Positions 40,531-58,087 of a DNA stretch of 64,000 bases are shown here, one piece after another. The notes below the pieces were generated by a model that saw only the letters and a program-made list of their open reading frames with translations, did not search any database and was not told where the DNA came from. Numbering within the stretch: the first letter of the stretch is position 1; each line of letters opens with the position of its first letter. This stretch comes from Leptospira kirschneri serovar Cynopteri str. 3522 CT (GTDB taxonomy: Bacteria; Spirochaetota; Leptospiria; Leptospirales; Leptospiraceae). The DNA lies in contig NZ_AHMN02000004.1 in assembly GCF_000243695.2 (NCBI RefSeq), positions 372,001 through 436,000 of the forward strand, written 5' to 3'. The position numbers were made by a program, and so were the translations under genes.

Positions 40531-40959
40531 AAATTTTCGTTTTTAAAAGAAGTTTAAAATTGGCTCAAGTTAGATAGAATTGTGAAATACTATTTTGTAA
40601 AATCAAAAATTTAGTATATACTAATTCTCTAAAATATTGATATACTTTTATTTTTGGAATTAAAACGGGAGCGATTTTGTCAATTGCGATTTTCAAAATG
40701 GACTAATTTCTCGTTCGGAACTATATAATAAAATACCTAGTATTTTACACTTCAATAACATAAATTTAGAGTAAGAAAGTTCGGGTGAATCGGTGTTGTC
40801 GGACCGCGCTTTTTGTTCCAATCAATAAATTGCATGAAAGAAAAGTAATGTAATATTTCGTTTTAAGTTACAATTTATTATAGAAGCGAGACGCTGAGTT
40901 GAAATTTTAGTTTTAATATTTATGGTATCTTATTTATAGATTTCTAGGAAAAATCTAAC
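40531..40959. other. Gap with hairpin repeat copy E
   Basis: AT-rich sequence of about 430 bases with no gene. Copy E of the dispersed repeat occupies 40771-40891; the rest shows no structure I can name. Confidence 0.55.
40771..40891 (+). repeat. Dispersed hairpin repeat, copy E
   Basis: Blocks GTAAGAAAG, TCGGGTGAATCGG, TTGTCGGACCGCGCTTTTTG, then ATCAATAAATTGCATGAAAG and, after about 30 bases, GTTACAATTTATTATAGAA, matching copy A almost block for block. Confidence 0.8.
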
Positions 40960-41739
40960 GTGTATTCTCATATTTTAAAATCTAAACGATTTATTTTGAT
41001 TCTTCTTTGTTGTGCGATTTTAATTTTCGTAGGAGTCAAAATTTTTATCAGTGAAAAAGAATGGATTACTCAAAAATCCGGATTTAAAAGAACTTCTATT
41101 CACTGGCCAAAGGACTGTGATTTTATTGCTCATATTCCAGAAGAAAGAAATAAGTATCCAGAATTAATTTGTGCGGATGCTCTGGATCAATTAAGGGCGC
41201 AACTTCCGAATGACTGTCAATACAATGAACTTGCATTAGATGAAGATGGTATTATGAGTTATCACCTATACGCAGATTTTCTACGTTATTCACCGATTCA
41301 ATTTTTTCCGCTTTCCGAAGGTAAATTTTTAGTAGAGTTATTATGTTTATCTACAACTTACAATCGTTATAACGTTTATTTTATATACGATGAAAATTTC
41401 ATTCCTGCAAAAACTAAAATCTTAACGTTTCAAACCTTTAACTTTGAAGAGAAAAATGGATTTGTTCGTAAGGAAAGTTTTGAAAGTCAAAGTATTGTAA
41501 GATTTTTTAAACCAGAGTCTAAGGAGTTTGTATCTTTTATAAAAATGAGAGGAATGGGTGATTGTGGAACGTATTTTCGTTACGGTCTTTCCGAAACTGA
41601 AAAGCCGATTCTTAAGGAGGTTCGCGTTAAATTAGAGTGTGATGGATTGTATTCTTATTCAGCGGATGATATTCCACTTAAGTGGACTGAAATTTCTGTA
41701 GAACCATCATTTTGGAACAGGCTTTTTGGGGTAAATTAG
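40960..41739 (+). CDS. Membrane-anchored protein with DUF1176-like end
   Basis: A 259-residue protein starting with GTG (AGGAAAAA about 8 bases upstream). One N-terminal membrane helix (FILILLCCAILIFVGVKIFI) makes it an anchored or secreted protein. The C-terminal part, RGMGDCGTYFRYGL then LECDGLYSYSADDIPLKW, resembles the DUF1176 pattern of conserved GDCG and a late Cys. Two to three further Cys pairs (DCDF, LICADA, DCQY) could form disulphides in the periplasm. Function unknown. Flanked by a dispersed repeat upstream and a convergent DUF1564-type gene downstream. Confidence 0.7.
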   Translation: MYSHILKSKRFILILLCCAILIFVGVKIFISEKEWITQKSGFKRTSIHWPKDCDFIAHIPEERNKYPELICADALDQLRAQLPNDCQYNELALDEDGIMSYHLYADFLRYSPIQFFPLSEGKFLVELLCLSTTYNRYNVYFIYDENFIPAKTKILTFQTFNFEEKNGFVRKESFESQSIVRFFKPESKEFVSFIKMRGMGDCGTYFRYGLSETEKPILKEVRVKLECDGLYSYSADDIPLKWTEISVEPSFWNRLFGVN

Positions 41740-41768
41740 AGTTTTTCGATATTGAATCTAAGTGTTTT

Positions 41769-42302
41769 TTATTCTTTTAGATAGTATGGATATTTATTCG
41801 TCATTGGGTTTGGTTCAAATTGTAATTCTCTCGAAATGAGATTTTGTCTCCTGTCAATTTTCCAGATCATTTTGTAAGTCCAGTGAAAGCTAGGAACTCC
41901 TGGGTTTAAACTTTTCACAAAAAAATCCTCCTTTCCACCCAGGTCCTCCAACCAAAGCATATAATTAAAAAGATAACATCTCGAAACACCATGAGCCGCC
42001 GCTAAAACACCTAAAGTCGCCCAAACACCAGTATGAACCCGAATACTAAACTTTTTCATTTTACCAACGCACCGATTGTATTTGATTTTACCCGCCCGTA
42101 TCATGAAGGACGTTTCATAGAAGCGATCTGCTTCGATATATTTCCTCAATAAAAAAGGAAGTTTACTCCGAAGAGCTTTTCTTTCTTGAAAATTCAAACG
42201 ATTCCAATAAATATCTGGAACCAAAAGAGAATCCGTTCCAAACGAATCTTCTACCAAAGCAGATTCAATTTTTTGACCGTCATCCAATAAAAGAATATCC
42301 AT
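41769..42302 (-). CDS. DUF1564 family protein (Leptospira-specific)
   Basis: A 177-residue protein. The order LLVPDIYWNRLNFQERKALRSKLPFLLRKYI followed by IRVHTGVWATLGVLAAAHGVSRCYLFNYMLWLE is the pattern I associate with DUF1564, a multicopy family known from Leptospira genomes. The second segment resembles a helix-turn-helix or ribbon-helix-helix-type DNA-binding region, but function is not established. Copies are often found alone between repeats, as here. Confidence 0.7.
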   Translation of the reverse strand: MDILLLDDGQKIESALVEDSFGTDSLLVPDIYWNRLNFQERKALRSKLPFLLRKYIEADRFYETSFMIRAGKIKYNRCVGKMKKFSIRVHTGVWATLGVLAAAHGVSRCYLFNYMLWLEDLGGKEDFFVKSLNPGVPSFHWTYKMIWKIDRRQNLISRELQFEPNPMTNKYPYYLKE

Positions 42303-42568
42303 ACTAGAAAACGGTTTTTCGAACTTTCCAACCGGAACGATTTATAGAAAATTTTTGAAAAAAACAAAATAATCTAACATGAATTCAGGGAAAAAATCGG
42401 AAAGAATCTCTTGATGGAAAGTATTAAGGTTAGTACTGGCAATAGGTGTCGGGAATTCCGCTTCTAACCGGCGATTCGCGTGTAAATTCAAGGTGCTCTA
42501 TTATGCAGTTTGCAGAATGGAATTGAAAAAAATCCGATTTGTGAGTTCCCACACCTACTACAAAAAAA

Positions 42569-43432
42569 TCATTTATCTTTCAAAATGATTACCCTACAAT
42601 TTTTAAGAGCAACTTTCGTTTTAGTAGAAGCAAGAATTTTTCTAGCGTCTTCACCGGCGATGACAGGATTTACGGGGTAGTGCCCTGTAACGCCTAACGC
42701 GGTAACAAAATAAGGTTTGTTTCCGGCAATTTGAGAACGAAACGCTTCTTCCGGGGTTTTCATATAACTCACATAACCATGATTAACCGCATTTTCTTTG
42801 GAAACGAAATAAGGAGAATAAAGACTATTTCCTTCTTCTGAAAGTATTTCTGGAAAAAGTGCGGCGTCTAGTTTAAGATGTCTGGCATCTACAATTAAGG
42901 AAGTAAATTCGGCGATCAGGGTAGGTGGAGGATATTCTGGAAAATTTTCGGATTCATAAGAAAGAAAAATGTAATTAAGAATACCACGTTTTCCTTTAAA
43001 TTCAATGGTGCCCTTCGCGATTGCATGGTTTTCTACAAAGTTCACCGTCGTAAAAATTGGTTCAATTTCATAGATTTGATTGAAGATTTCTCGAAAAAAA
43101 GAATCTTCTTTAATTTTTTCACGAAGAGTAAAATCAGAATCTAATTTAAGGGTATCGATTTTTCTAAAAAGAAATTTCTTAAGTTCCACTTCTGCAGTAG
43201 AAGGCGCTTTTTTTCGGGCTTCGGTTAGATTTCTGGCAGTATTTTCTGCATCCCAATCCGTGTCTTCTACGGAGTAAGTCAGTTTTGGAAGTTTTAGAGA
43301 AAGAATCTTTTGGATTTCACCTTTTTTCCAATCGACCCAAGTATCCGTAAAATCTTTACTTTCAAAAGAGAATGAGTTATCAATCGGAATCCAAAAAAGA
43401 AGGATCAAAAAAAATCGAATTATGAAATTCAT
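42569..43432 (-). CDS. Exported protein with LPP20/FlgT-like domain
   Basis: A 287-residue protein with an N-terminal signal peptide ([21 protein letters not shown]). A C-terminal block, [25 protein letters not shown] followed by [14 protein letters not shown], has the layout of the spirochaete LPP20/FlgT-related domain (a GLIIDA-like strand, then a PxIxxE segment, then a glycine-tyrosine strand). It is exported, probably periplasmic. The preceding region is helical. Located 38 bases downstream of the DinG-like gene start of transcription order (dinG-like gene upstream, same strand), so they may share a transcript. Role unknown. Confidence 0.65.
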   Translation of the reverse strand: MNFIIRFFLILLFWIPIDNSFSFESKDFTDTWVDWKKGEIQKILSLKLPKLTYSVEDTDWDAENTARNLTEARKKAPSTAEVELKKFLFRKIDTLKLDSDFTLREKIKEDSFFREIFNQIYEIEPIFTTVNFVENHAIAKGTIEFKGKRGILNYIFLSYESENFPEYPPPTLIAEFTSLIVDARHLKLDAALFPEILSEEGNSLYSPYFVSKENAVNHGYVSYMKTPEEAFRSQIAGNKPYFVTALGVTGHYPVNPVIAGEDARKILASTKTKVALKNCRVIILKDK

Positions 43433-43470
43433 GAATCTGAGTGCTCTAAAAATAGAAATGTGTCTTCTAT

Positions 43471-45443
<1,973 letters not shown>

Positions 45444-45447
<4 letters not shown>

Positions 45448-45569
45448 TGGTTTCTAGTTTTAAAGAGTTTGAAAATGCAGAACATAGAAAGACCGGTTAC
45501 TAAAAACAGAGAAAGAGTCATGATAGAAATACCTTGCCAGTTTAAACCTTCCTGTGCTAAAAACATCAT
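45444..45569 (-). CDS. MetS-like small subunit of NSS transporter (41 residues)
   Basis: A short reading frame on the minus strand, ATG at 45569 overlapping the transporter stop (ATGA, 45566-45569) and its stop overlapping the dinG-like TTG start. It encodes 41 residues with a single hydrophobic helix flanked by polar ends; the pattern [17 protein letters not shown] followed by a basic tail (FKLFKTRNH) parallels the MetS/small-subunit family found directly after NSS methionine/alanine importers. The subunit would stabilise or activate the transporter in the inner membrane. The perfectly nested overlaps on both sides support a real gene; no similarity search was possible. Confidence 0.6.
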
Positions 45570-47158
45570 TTTAAATGAACTCTTTTTTCCTTATATTTCA
45601 AAGCATAGTGTACTAGAAGAACCAACAAACTAAAAACTAATAAAATACCGAAAAAAACGGATCTAGCGATTAAGGCCTTCATACGTGCGATTTCTAGGGA
45701 AGTTCCTTTAGAGATTGCCTGAGCTAACATAGAATCTATACTCATTCTTTCAAAATGACCGGGAAGATTTTGAATTAGGAAAGCTATGAATATGACGAGT
45801 AAAAACGTGGGAGTAATGTATTGAATTACAAACCAAAAGAATTTAGGTAGTTCTAAATGAGAACCTTCATTACCATCTTCTAAACCTTTTTTAGCGCCTA
45901 TTTTCCAACCGAATAAGAAAATTTGAATACTTGCAAGTATAAAAATCAAAATGGTACCGATCCAAAAGTCAGCGAGTTCGAGGGCTTCAAAGTTTTGATT
46001 GAAATAAAGAATTGGAAAAGAAAGACTTGCGGTAAATAAAAATAGAATCAGACAAGAGGTTTTTCTTTTCAGACCGAAGGATTCTTCTAAAAAGATAATT
46101 CCTGGTTGTAACATGGTAACCGAAGAAGTGATCGCTGCTAGAAAAAGAACAAAAAACCAAATAGCACCGAACCATTGACCGCCTGGCATCAGAGAAAAAA
46201 CGGATGGAAGAGCGATAAACCCCATACCGAACGTACCGAAATCGTTGATTGAAGATCCTAAAAATAAAAAGGCGACCGGAATCGTAATCATACCTCCAAC
46301 GGCGACTTCCACGAATTCGTTCAAAGAAGCGGCGGAAATAGAGGAGAGTACCACGTCGTTATCTCGTTTGAGATAACTAGAAAAAACGAGAGCGATTCCA
46401 AAACCAGCGGATAAAGTAAAAAAAACCTGACCGGCTGCGGCGATCCAGACTTCCGATTTTAAAAGAGCGGACCAATCCGGGTTCCACATTTTTCCGAGAC
46501 CTATATCAATGTCGTCTAACGTAATAACTCTAATAAGAATGATAATAGAGGAGACTAACATCAAAGGGACCGCGATTTTTGCGAAAGTTTCAATTCCTTT
46601 GGAAATTCCTCGAAAGACTAGAGCAAAATTTAGGATAAAACAAGTAATCGTAGCATAAAAGATTTTACCTGAAATTGCGTCTCCGTTGTGCCTGGCTCCG
46701 GTTAGGTCCAGATAATAGTTACCAGCGGCTTGGATGATTTGAGATTCCGGGACTTGACCGTTCAGATTAAATTGAATTTGTCCGGTTAAAAAATCGAAGG
46801 AGTAGGCCAGACACCAAGCCTCAATAAAAACGTAATATACATAAATGAGAATAGGAATTGTGATTCCAATGGCGCCCACGATTCTAAGTGGGAAACCGGA
46901 AAGGAAACTTTTAAATAAAAAAGGAGCGCTATGACCGGTGCGGCCTCCCATTCTACCCATAATCCATTCCGTAATACAAACTGGAATTCCAACGAGAATA
47001 AAGCTGATAATGTAAGGAACCATAAAGGCTCCGCCGCCATTAGCGACTGCTTGACCGGGAAAACGAATAAAATTTCCGAGTCCGATTGCACCACTTGCCA
47101 CGGTAAGGATGAGTCCGGTTCTAGATTTCCAACTTTCTTTTGGAGCTTCCTTTTGCAT
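45566..47158 (-). CDS. Sodium-dependent NSS/SNF family transporter
   Basis: About 530 residues with roughly 12 membrane helices; the ATG at 47158 is preferred over the TTG at 47173. The sodium-site signature is near the N-terminus ([23 protein letters not shown]), as in LeuT/MetP, and TM6 contains [20 protein letters not shown] transporters import amino acids or osmolytes coupled to sodium. The small MetS-like gene immediately downstream, overlapping by ATGA, points to the MetP (methionine/alanine) type, though the substrate cannot be read directly. First of the transporter-small subunit-dinG group. Confidence 0.9.
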   Translation of the reverse strand: MQKEAPKESWKSRTGLILTVASGAIGLGNFIRFPGQAVANGGGAFMVPYIISFILVGIPVCITEWIMGRMGGRTGHSAPFLFKSFLSGFPLRIVGAIGITIPILIYVYYVFIEAWCLAYSFDFLTGQIQFNLNGQVPESQIIQAAGNYYLDLTGARHNGDAISGKIFYATITCFILNFALVFRGISKGIETFAKIAVPLMLVSSIIILIRVITLDDIDIGLGKMWNPDWSALLKSEVWIAAAGQVFFTLSAGFGIALVFSSYLKRDNDVVLSSISAASLNEFVEVAVGGMITIPVAFLFLGSSINDFGTFGMGFIALPSVFSLMPGGQWFGAIWFFVLFLAAITSSVTMLQPGIIFLEESFGLKRKTSCLILFLFTASLSFPILYFNQNFEALELADFWIGTILIFILASIQIFLFGWKIGAKKGLEDGNEGSHLELPKFFWFVIQYITPTFLLVIFIAFLIQNLPGHFERMSIDSMLAQAISKGTSLEIARMKALIARSVFFGILLVFSLLVLLVHYALKYKEKRVHLK

Positions 47159-47595
47159 GATGTTTACTTGCAAAACATACTTTCAACCCCTCACTGTCAA
47201 AGGAAAAGCAACGGAATTGAGTAAAAAACGAGACATAAATTTCCACACGAAGATTTAGATGGGCGGTTCCAGCATTGGGTTGGGACCATGCTGGACCGGG
47301 CTCTTCGTTTCAATCTGCAAAGCAACATGAAAGCCAGATTCTATCTGAAAAAATAAAAATTGAGAGCATGTTGCATTGCAGTATTTTCACTTCGATCCCT
47401 ACCGCAGATTTTACACTGGACTAGTAGTTCCCACATTTTACCGAAGAATCTAAGTTTTGTGTGAGTTCTTACATTTTACAAAGAAAATCCTGGACTGGTA
47501 GAAAAAGAAAATGCCAATATGGCAGAAAAAAGAGAAATTTTAAGGATCAAAAAGTCTAAATTCTAAACTAAAAAAACAAAAGAAAGAGTCGGAAA
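47159..47595. other. Divergent gap with degenerate repeat
   Basis: Between the leftward transporter and rightward clpB. A degenerate relative of the hairpin repeat is visible around 47259-47405 (TGCTGGACCGGGCTCTTCG, ACATGAAAGCC), and two copies of the GTTCCCAC/GTTCTTAC motif near 47430 and 47470. It should also hold the heat-shock-type promoter of clpB, but I see no clear CIRCE element. Confidence 0.5.
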
Positions 47596-50175
<2,580 letters not shown>

Positions 50176-50270
50176 CGAATATTCAGTGATCGGAAAATCG
50201 ATCTTAAAATGATTTTGGTGTGGATAACTTAGGTTACAAATACACTGGATCGGAACTTTTCAAATATATA

Positions 50271-50301
50271 AAAAAGGAAGCTTTATGCTTCCTTTTTTAT
50301 T
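50271..50301. terminator. Bidirectional rho-independent terminator
   Basis: Perfect 10-bp stem AAAAGGAAGC / GCTTCCTTTT (50272-50281 with 50287-50296) and a 5-base loop TTTAT, followed by T on the plus strand and preceded by A, so it can end both clpB and the convergent HTH gene transcripts. The best terminator in the window. Confidence 0.9.
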
Positions 50302-50318
50302 GAGTGTAATCTTATTTT

Positions 50319-50744
<426 letters not shown>

Positions 50745-52082
50745 TCAGTTCCCCTCTCGAACACAAAGGTATTTTGATGAAATGTAAGTTCAAGAAAAAA
50801 TTTCCAATGGACTTAAACAAGATTACAATTTTATGATTTAGTAAGCCTAAAGGATTATGACAAATAAGTCAAATCAAGAGTAAAACACATGCAGAAAATA
50901 AAAAATAAATTTTAAGTTCAAAGTAATATAGATTAACGAATTATAAAATGACGTTTATTTATAAAATTATTTTTGTTAAAGTGAGTAAGACTCAATGAAT
51001 TTATTTTTATACAATAAAGCTTATATAAAATTCAAAGATAATGATGAAACTTATAGTTAAATTTTTGTCTTATTGATTCTGTATTTGGTGTTTTTGTAAT
51101 CAAATGGGTTTTTGTGATAAAAATTTGTGGTAATGTCTTGTGTGTCTTAAAATAAAATTATGATTAAAGGTTTTTTAAAAGATAAAAATATAAGAATATT
51201 CATAGTTTGTAATATTTTTGAAAATTATTTTGTTCGGAATTGTAAAATTAAACATCTTATTTTTTTTGCAAAACACTGTTTTAATGTAAAATATTGATAC
51301 TTTATTATATAGATATAAGTAACGTGAGCAGGACGTAAGAAAATCCGTTTTATCTTAGGTCAATTTTTTTGTAAAAAAATAAATGTAGGAACTCTCACAA
51401 ATCGTGGTTTTACCAGTTAAACTTTGAAAATTGTGGGAACTACTATGAGATACAAAAAGAATCATCGTCCAATCGGATTTCTACATAAAACCGCTGTTTC
51501 ACGGCCATTATTAAAGTTTAAATCTCATTTTAACATGAATTCGGCTGAGGAAGACTTTCATAAAAGTATGAGTTCCTACTATTTTAGGATTTATTTATAA
51601 AATCTTGATTTGTGAGAGTTCCTACATCATTTTACAGACAAATCTAAGTTTTGTAATAGTTCCCACACTTGAATACAATAGATTCAATTGTTATAAACTT
51701 TTATTTTATAAATTGTGGTAGTTCCTACATTTTTAGAAATTGTTTGTAAAATTGTGATTTGTAATAGTTCCTACATTAAAAGAATCAATCTGTAAAGTCC
51801 AGATTCAACTTTTTTCAGAACCAAGATTCCTTGGACCGGACTCACGTTTAACGAATCAGTCTTGTAAAATAGAATATTCAAAATTCTGCATAAAACAATG
51901 AAATTGTCTTTAAATCCACTTTATAAAAATTCTCAAAGTAATCTATTTTAGATTTATTGAAAATGTTTATAGGCTTTTTAAAAAAGTGTGATAAGAATTT
52001 TGAAGAAACCGAACAAAAATGAAAATTGAATTTGAGGAAATGCAGACAATCCGGTTCAGAATAGAACCGGATTGTTAAAAAT
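50745..52082. other. 1.3-kb AT-rich gap with a cluster of short motifs
   Basis: The longest gene-free stretch of the window. A fragment of the hairpin repeat's head (GTGAGCAGGACGTAAGAAAA) lies at about 51324-51346. Seven copies of the short GTTCCTAC-type motif fall between 51382 and 51775, in both orientations. No tRNA, no coding frame with a ribosome site. It must also contain the promoter of the HTH gene. Confidence 0.6.
51382..51775. repeat. Cluster of seven short GTTCCTAC/GTAGGAAC motif copies
   Basis: Copies read GTAGGAACTCTCACAA (near 51386), TGTGGGAACTACTA (near 51430), GAGTTCCTACTA (51571), GTGAGAGTTCCTACAT (51614), TAATAGTTCCCACA (51657), GTGGTAGTTCCTACAT (51718) and TAATAGTTCCTACATT (51763). 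The consensus is (G/A)(T/A)(G/A)AGTTCC(T/C)ACA(T/A). The motif occurs in many other gaps of the window. Confidence 0.7.
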
Positions 52083-53600
52083 TTAGATTTGCCCAGCTTT
52101 TAAACTTTCCGATGAGATTTTAAATTCGTTTTCGGATTTTAATTTTGAGAGATAGTCTTGAAAAATAGACTGCTTTTTACTTTCGACTAACTCTTGTTTG
52201 ATTCTTTCTCTTACTTTTCCGAAGTCTTCAGGAATCCTTTCGTTCGGATTTGTGGAAGAAGGTCTGGAATAGGCGTATAGTTTACCTGCCTCGTAAGTAT
52301 CTCTGATTTCTTTTTCTGTGATATTTACTTCCGAATCGATGGAACGATTTCGGATTAGCATAAAAAGAACAGATCTTCCAAGTAATGGAAGTGTTTTCTT
52401 GAATTCTTTTGTGTCTTTGAGAGATTGGATTTCTTTAGATTCGGAAGAAATTCGAATCGGAAGATAAATTTGAGCATAGAATGAAAGTTGATCGTTTTTT
52501 TCCTCTTCAGGAGAACCTTTGCGTTTTTGAAGAATAGGAGCGATTTTATTAAACTCTACAATCAGATCTTTAAAAGAAAACTTGGATCCTTTTTGGTCTT
52601 CGAAAAGAATCGTCTCCGACTTTAAGTCTTTGATAAATTGGGGAGTTAAGTCTACGATTTTTAAACCACTCTTTGCCTTTAACGAATCCATTTCATTTTT
52701 CCAGGCTTCTCTTAAAAAACGGTTTCCGTAGTGTTCTGCGGTTTGGTTAGCTCTTTCGTTTACAACTAAGTCGGAATAAAATTTGGCAGAGTTTTTTTCC
52801 TCTTCCGTGATTCCTTCTTTAGAAACGTATTTTAACGCAAGGTTTTTTAACTTATCCAATTCGTTCTGAAAAAACTTATCGATCTTTTTAGGATAAATTT
52901 TTTCGATTCTTTCCACTTTGATAATATAATAATCTTTTGCAGTCTGTTTAGAGTTAGATGGGTCGGGATCAGAAGGTTGTTTTAAAATAAAGCTTCCTTT
53001 GGTTTGTGCCGCTTCCTTAAGAATTGAGGTAAACGGATCGTTTCCGCAGTTTATACAATGTGGCTCCAGTCTTCCTCCAATCGCTTTTCTTTGAATTTCG
53101 TCCGTATTTTTTGTGATAAATTCAGAGATTTCACGATCGGACTTGAGTTTTTGAATTTCCTGAAAAAGTGTTTTTGCCTTTTCTTCGCTAACTTGTGGTT
53201 TGTCTGGGTCCGCTTTTACGAAAAGAATTCTACCAAATGCAAATTCTAACATCCCAGAAGTAATCAATTTTTCGGAGAATTTTTTTCTATAGTCATTGAA
53301 CACTACTTGAGGCTCTACAAAATTCATAATTCTATCATATTCATCTTTTGTAACTATGTTTGTGTTCTGGTTATTGGCTTCTGCAATTTTTTGAATTCCG
53401 ATTTCTTCTACGATTTTGGCCTGAGTGGCGATCGAAGCGGTGTTTGGATCTGGTTCAATGCCACGTAGTTTATAATAAGCTCTCAATTCTTCCCGTGTTA
53501 CGGTGCCAGATTTAAAGGAAGCGAGAACGTCCGAATCCCTGTTACAGTTGATTGCAAACAACAGAGAAAAAATGATTAGAAATAAAGTTTTTTGTTTCAT
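52083..53600 (-). CDS. Exported lipoprotein, SurA/PpiD-like
   Basis: A 505-residue protein with a signal peptide and lipobox (LLFAINC, Cys19). The N-terminal region (VTREELRAYYKLRG then AKIVEEIGIQKIAEA) has the layout of the SurA/trigger-factor-like chaperone domain, and a later stretch resembles a degenerate parvulin region, but the catalytic pattern of PpiC is not clear. It could be a periplasmic folding factor for outer-membrane proteins. Downstream of a coiled-coil gene and a membrane gene on the same strand; the three may be one operon. Confidence in export is high, in function modest. Confidence 0.7.
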   Translation of the reverse strand: MKQKTLFLIIFSLLFAINCNRDSDVLASFKSGTVTREELRAYYKLRGIEPDPNTASIATQAKIVEEIGIQKIAEANNQNTNIVTKDEYDRIMNFVEPQVVFNDYRKKFSEKLITSGMLEFAFGRILFVKADPDKPQVSEEKAKTLFQEIQKLKSDREISEFITKNTDEIQRKAIGGRLEPHCINCGNDPFTSILKEAAQTKGSFILKQPSDPDPSNSKQTAKDYYIIKVERIEKIYPKKIDKFFQNELDKLKNLALKYVSKEGITEEEKNSAKFYSDLVVNERANQTAEHYGNRFLREAWKNEMDSLKAKSGLKIVDLTPQFIKDLKSETILFEDQKGSKFSFKDLIVEFNKIAPILQKRKGSPEEEKNDQLSFYAQIYLPIRISSESKEIQSLKDTKEFKKTLPLLGRSVLFMLIRNRSIDSEVNITEKEIRDTYEAGKLYAYSRPSSTNPNERIPEDFGKVRERIKQELVESKKQSIFQDYLSKLKSENEFKISSESLKAGQI

Positions 53601-53619
53601 GAAATTGTGTCTTTGAGTC

Positions 53620-53969
53620 TTAGTATTTGTGAATTGTCTTTCGAGTTGTCTGAGGTTTTGGATCTGGGATCTCTACTGAAATTTCCCGAGTTAAATTTTT
53701 TTCTCGGGAGCTGTATAGATTTTTCATCTCGGTTGGAGAAGATTTGACTGAATTTTTCAATAGTCCGATTTTACCGGATTCTTCTTTGATTTTTAAAGAT
53801 AGAATTTCGGCCTTTCCTGATTCTAAACTTTTCATTTCTTTTTGAATCGAATCTTTTAGAATCTCGGAATAGTCTCGGTCCGAGGAAATTTTTTCCTGAA
53901 TCTTTCCCAGTTCGAGTATGTCTCGGTCTACTTCTTCAATCTTTCGAAAAAGATGCGCTACCTTAACCT

Positions 53970-53973
<4 letters not shown>
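53620..53973 (-). CDS. Small coiled-coil protein
   Basis: 117 residues from the ATG at 53973; a longer frame up to 54156 only overlaps the membrane gene out of frame. The ATG overlaps that gene's stop (ATGA, 53970-53973), so this start is well supported. The sequence is nearly all heptad-patterned helix (FRKIEEVDRDILELGKIQEK, MKSLESGKAEILSLKIKEES), with a basic, proline-rich tail. FlgN- or FliJ-like coiled-coil proteins look similar, but nothing identifies the partner. It precedes the SurA-like lipoprotein by 19 bases. Confidence 0.65.
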
Positions 53974-54629
<656 letters not shown>

Positions 54630-54634
54630 GCATT

Positions 54635-54988
<354 letters not shown>

Positions 54989-54995
54989 GATATAA

Positions 54996-55742
54996 GTGAA
55001 AAATTCGATTCGATTTAACTACGCTCGTAAACTCTGGCATCTTCTTGGGCTGATTTTTCCGATCTGTTATTATCTGGATGTCTTTCAAGGTGCATTCGGA
55101 CTTTTGAATGCTACCAGAGTGCTGGTTACGGTCGCTTTGGTATTTTGTCTTGGAGTTGTTTCTTTGTTTGAATATCTTAGATTTCGATTTTCCAGCTTTC
55201 AAAAATTCTTTTTATCGACCCTGGGAATTTTGATGAAAGAGGAAGAAAAGAATCGATTGAACGGAACTCTTCCTTATTTTTTTTCCTGTGCGTTTGTTGT
55301 CTTTCTATTTCCTCCGGAGATTTCCATTCTATCTATGCTTTTTCTTGTGATCGGAGATCCGACCGCCGCCTGGGTTGGAACTTTTTACGGTAAACGTAGA
55401 TTTTCCAACGGAAAGTCCATAGAAGGGATCATCGCGTTTATAGTTGTTTGTACAATCGTGGGTTTTGTTTTTTTATATATTTCCCAAAATTCCAATAAAC
55501 TGAACTTTTTGAGAGAAGAGGGTTTTGTACTTTATAATAGTTTGATTTTCTTAATTCCTGCGATTTTGGTTTCTGCTTTTACGGAACTCTATTGTGGTAC
55601 TTATTGGAATGGTCTTGTGGACGATAATCTTTTGATTCCGGCAGTTTCTGCGCTGGTTTTGGGTTTTACCGCCTGGTTATTTTTAGGTGTGGAACCATCC
55701 TCCATTTTTTTGAATCCAACAAGTGCTATTTTTGAAAATTGA
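54996..55742 (+). CDS. Polyprenol/diacylglycerol (phytol) kinase family membrane protein
   Basis: 248 residues starting with GTG. Multiple membrane helices and the signature VIGDPTAAWVGTFYGKRRF followed by NGKSIEGIIAFIVV, characteristic of the SEC59/VTE5/CTP-dependent dolichol or phytol kinase family, distinct from DgkA. Members phosphorylate isoprenoid alcohols or diacylglycerol with CTP. A late GTYWNGLVDDNLLIPAV matches the family's second conserved loop. Begins 7 bases after the STAS gene and probably co-transcribed with it. Confidence 0.85.
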   Translation: MKNSIRFNYARKLWHLLGLIFPICYYLDVFQGAFGLLNATRVLVTVALVFCLGVVSLFEYLRFRFSSFQKFFLSTLGILMKEEEKNRLNGTLPYFFSCAFVVFLFPPEISILSMLFLVIGDPTAAWVGTFYGKRRFSNGKSIEGIIAFIVVCTIVGFVFLYISQNSNKLNFLREEGFVLYNSLIFLIPAILVSAFTELYCGTYWNGLVDDNLLIPAVSALVLGFTAWLFLGVEPSSIFLNPTSAIFEN

Positions 55743-57686
<1,944 letters not shown>

Positions 57687-58087
57687 AAGGTATATCAAAG
57701 AAATTTGGAAACTTGTAGAATACCGAGAAGTTTGAGTTAACGGTTTTATTCTTTTGATAAAGGCTATGGAGTTGAAATACAGAAGTATGGGTTCTATCGC
57801 CTAACAAGCTGTTGATGTTTTGCTTTACAAGCTGTAGAAAACTCAAAGAAATATTAATCTATCAACTACCATCTTTCTAAAGGGAAAATGGGTATCATAA
57901 ATGTTGGTTTTATATGGTAGTAATGGAAACTGCGATGAGATATTTTACGATCAACAAAAAGAAAACAAGAAGTACGTTTTATATTGGAACAGGTCACATC
58001 TGAATTTTCAAAGTAAATTCAGAATAGACTCTATAATTTCTCGGTTAAATTTTTATTACTGTTGAACACTTGAGTAAATTCTAATTT
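57687..58087. other. Gap after lepA, nothing recognised
   Basis: About 400 AT-rich bases with no dispersed repeat, terminator hairpin or small gene that I can support. Confidence 0.45.

Noticed and set aside
51382..51775. Possible CRISPR array in the repeat-rich 1.3-kb gap
   Set aside because: The motif copies are in both orientations with irregular spacing and imperfect matches; no constant spacer length, no cas genes.
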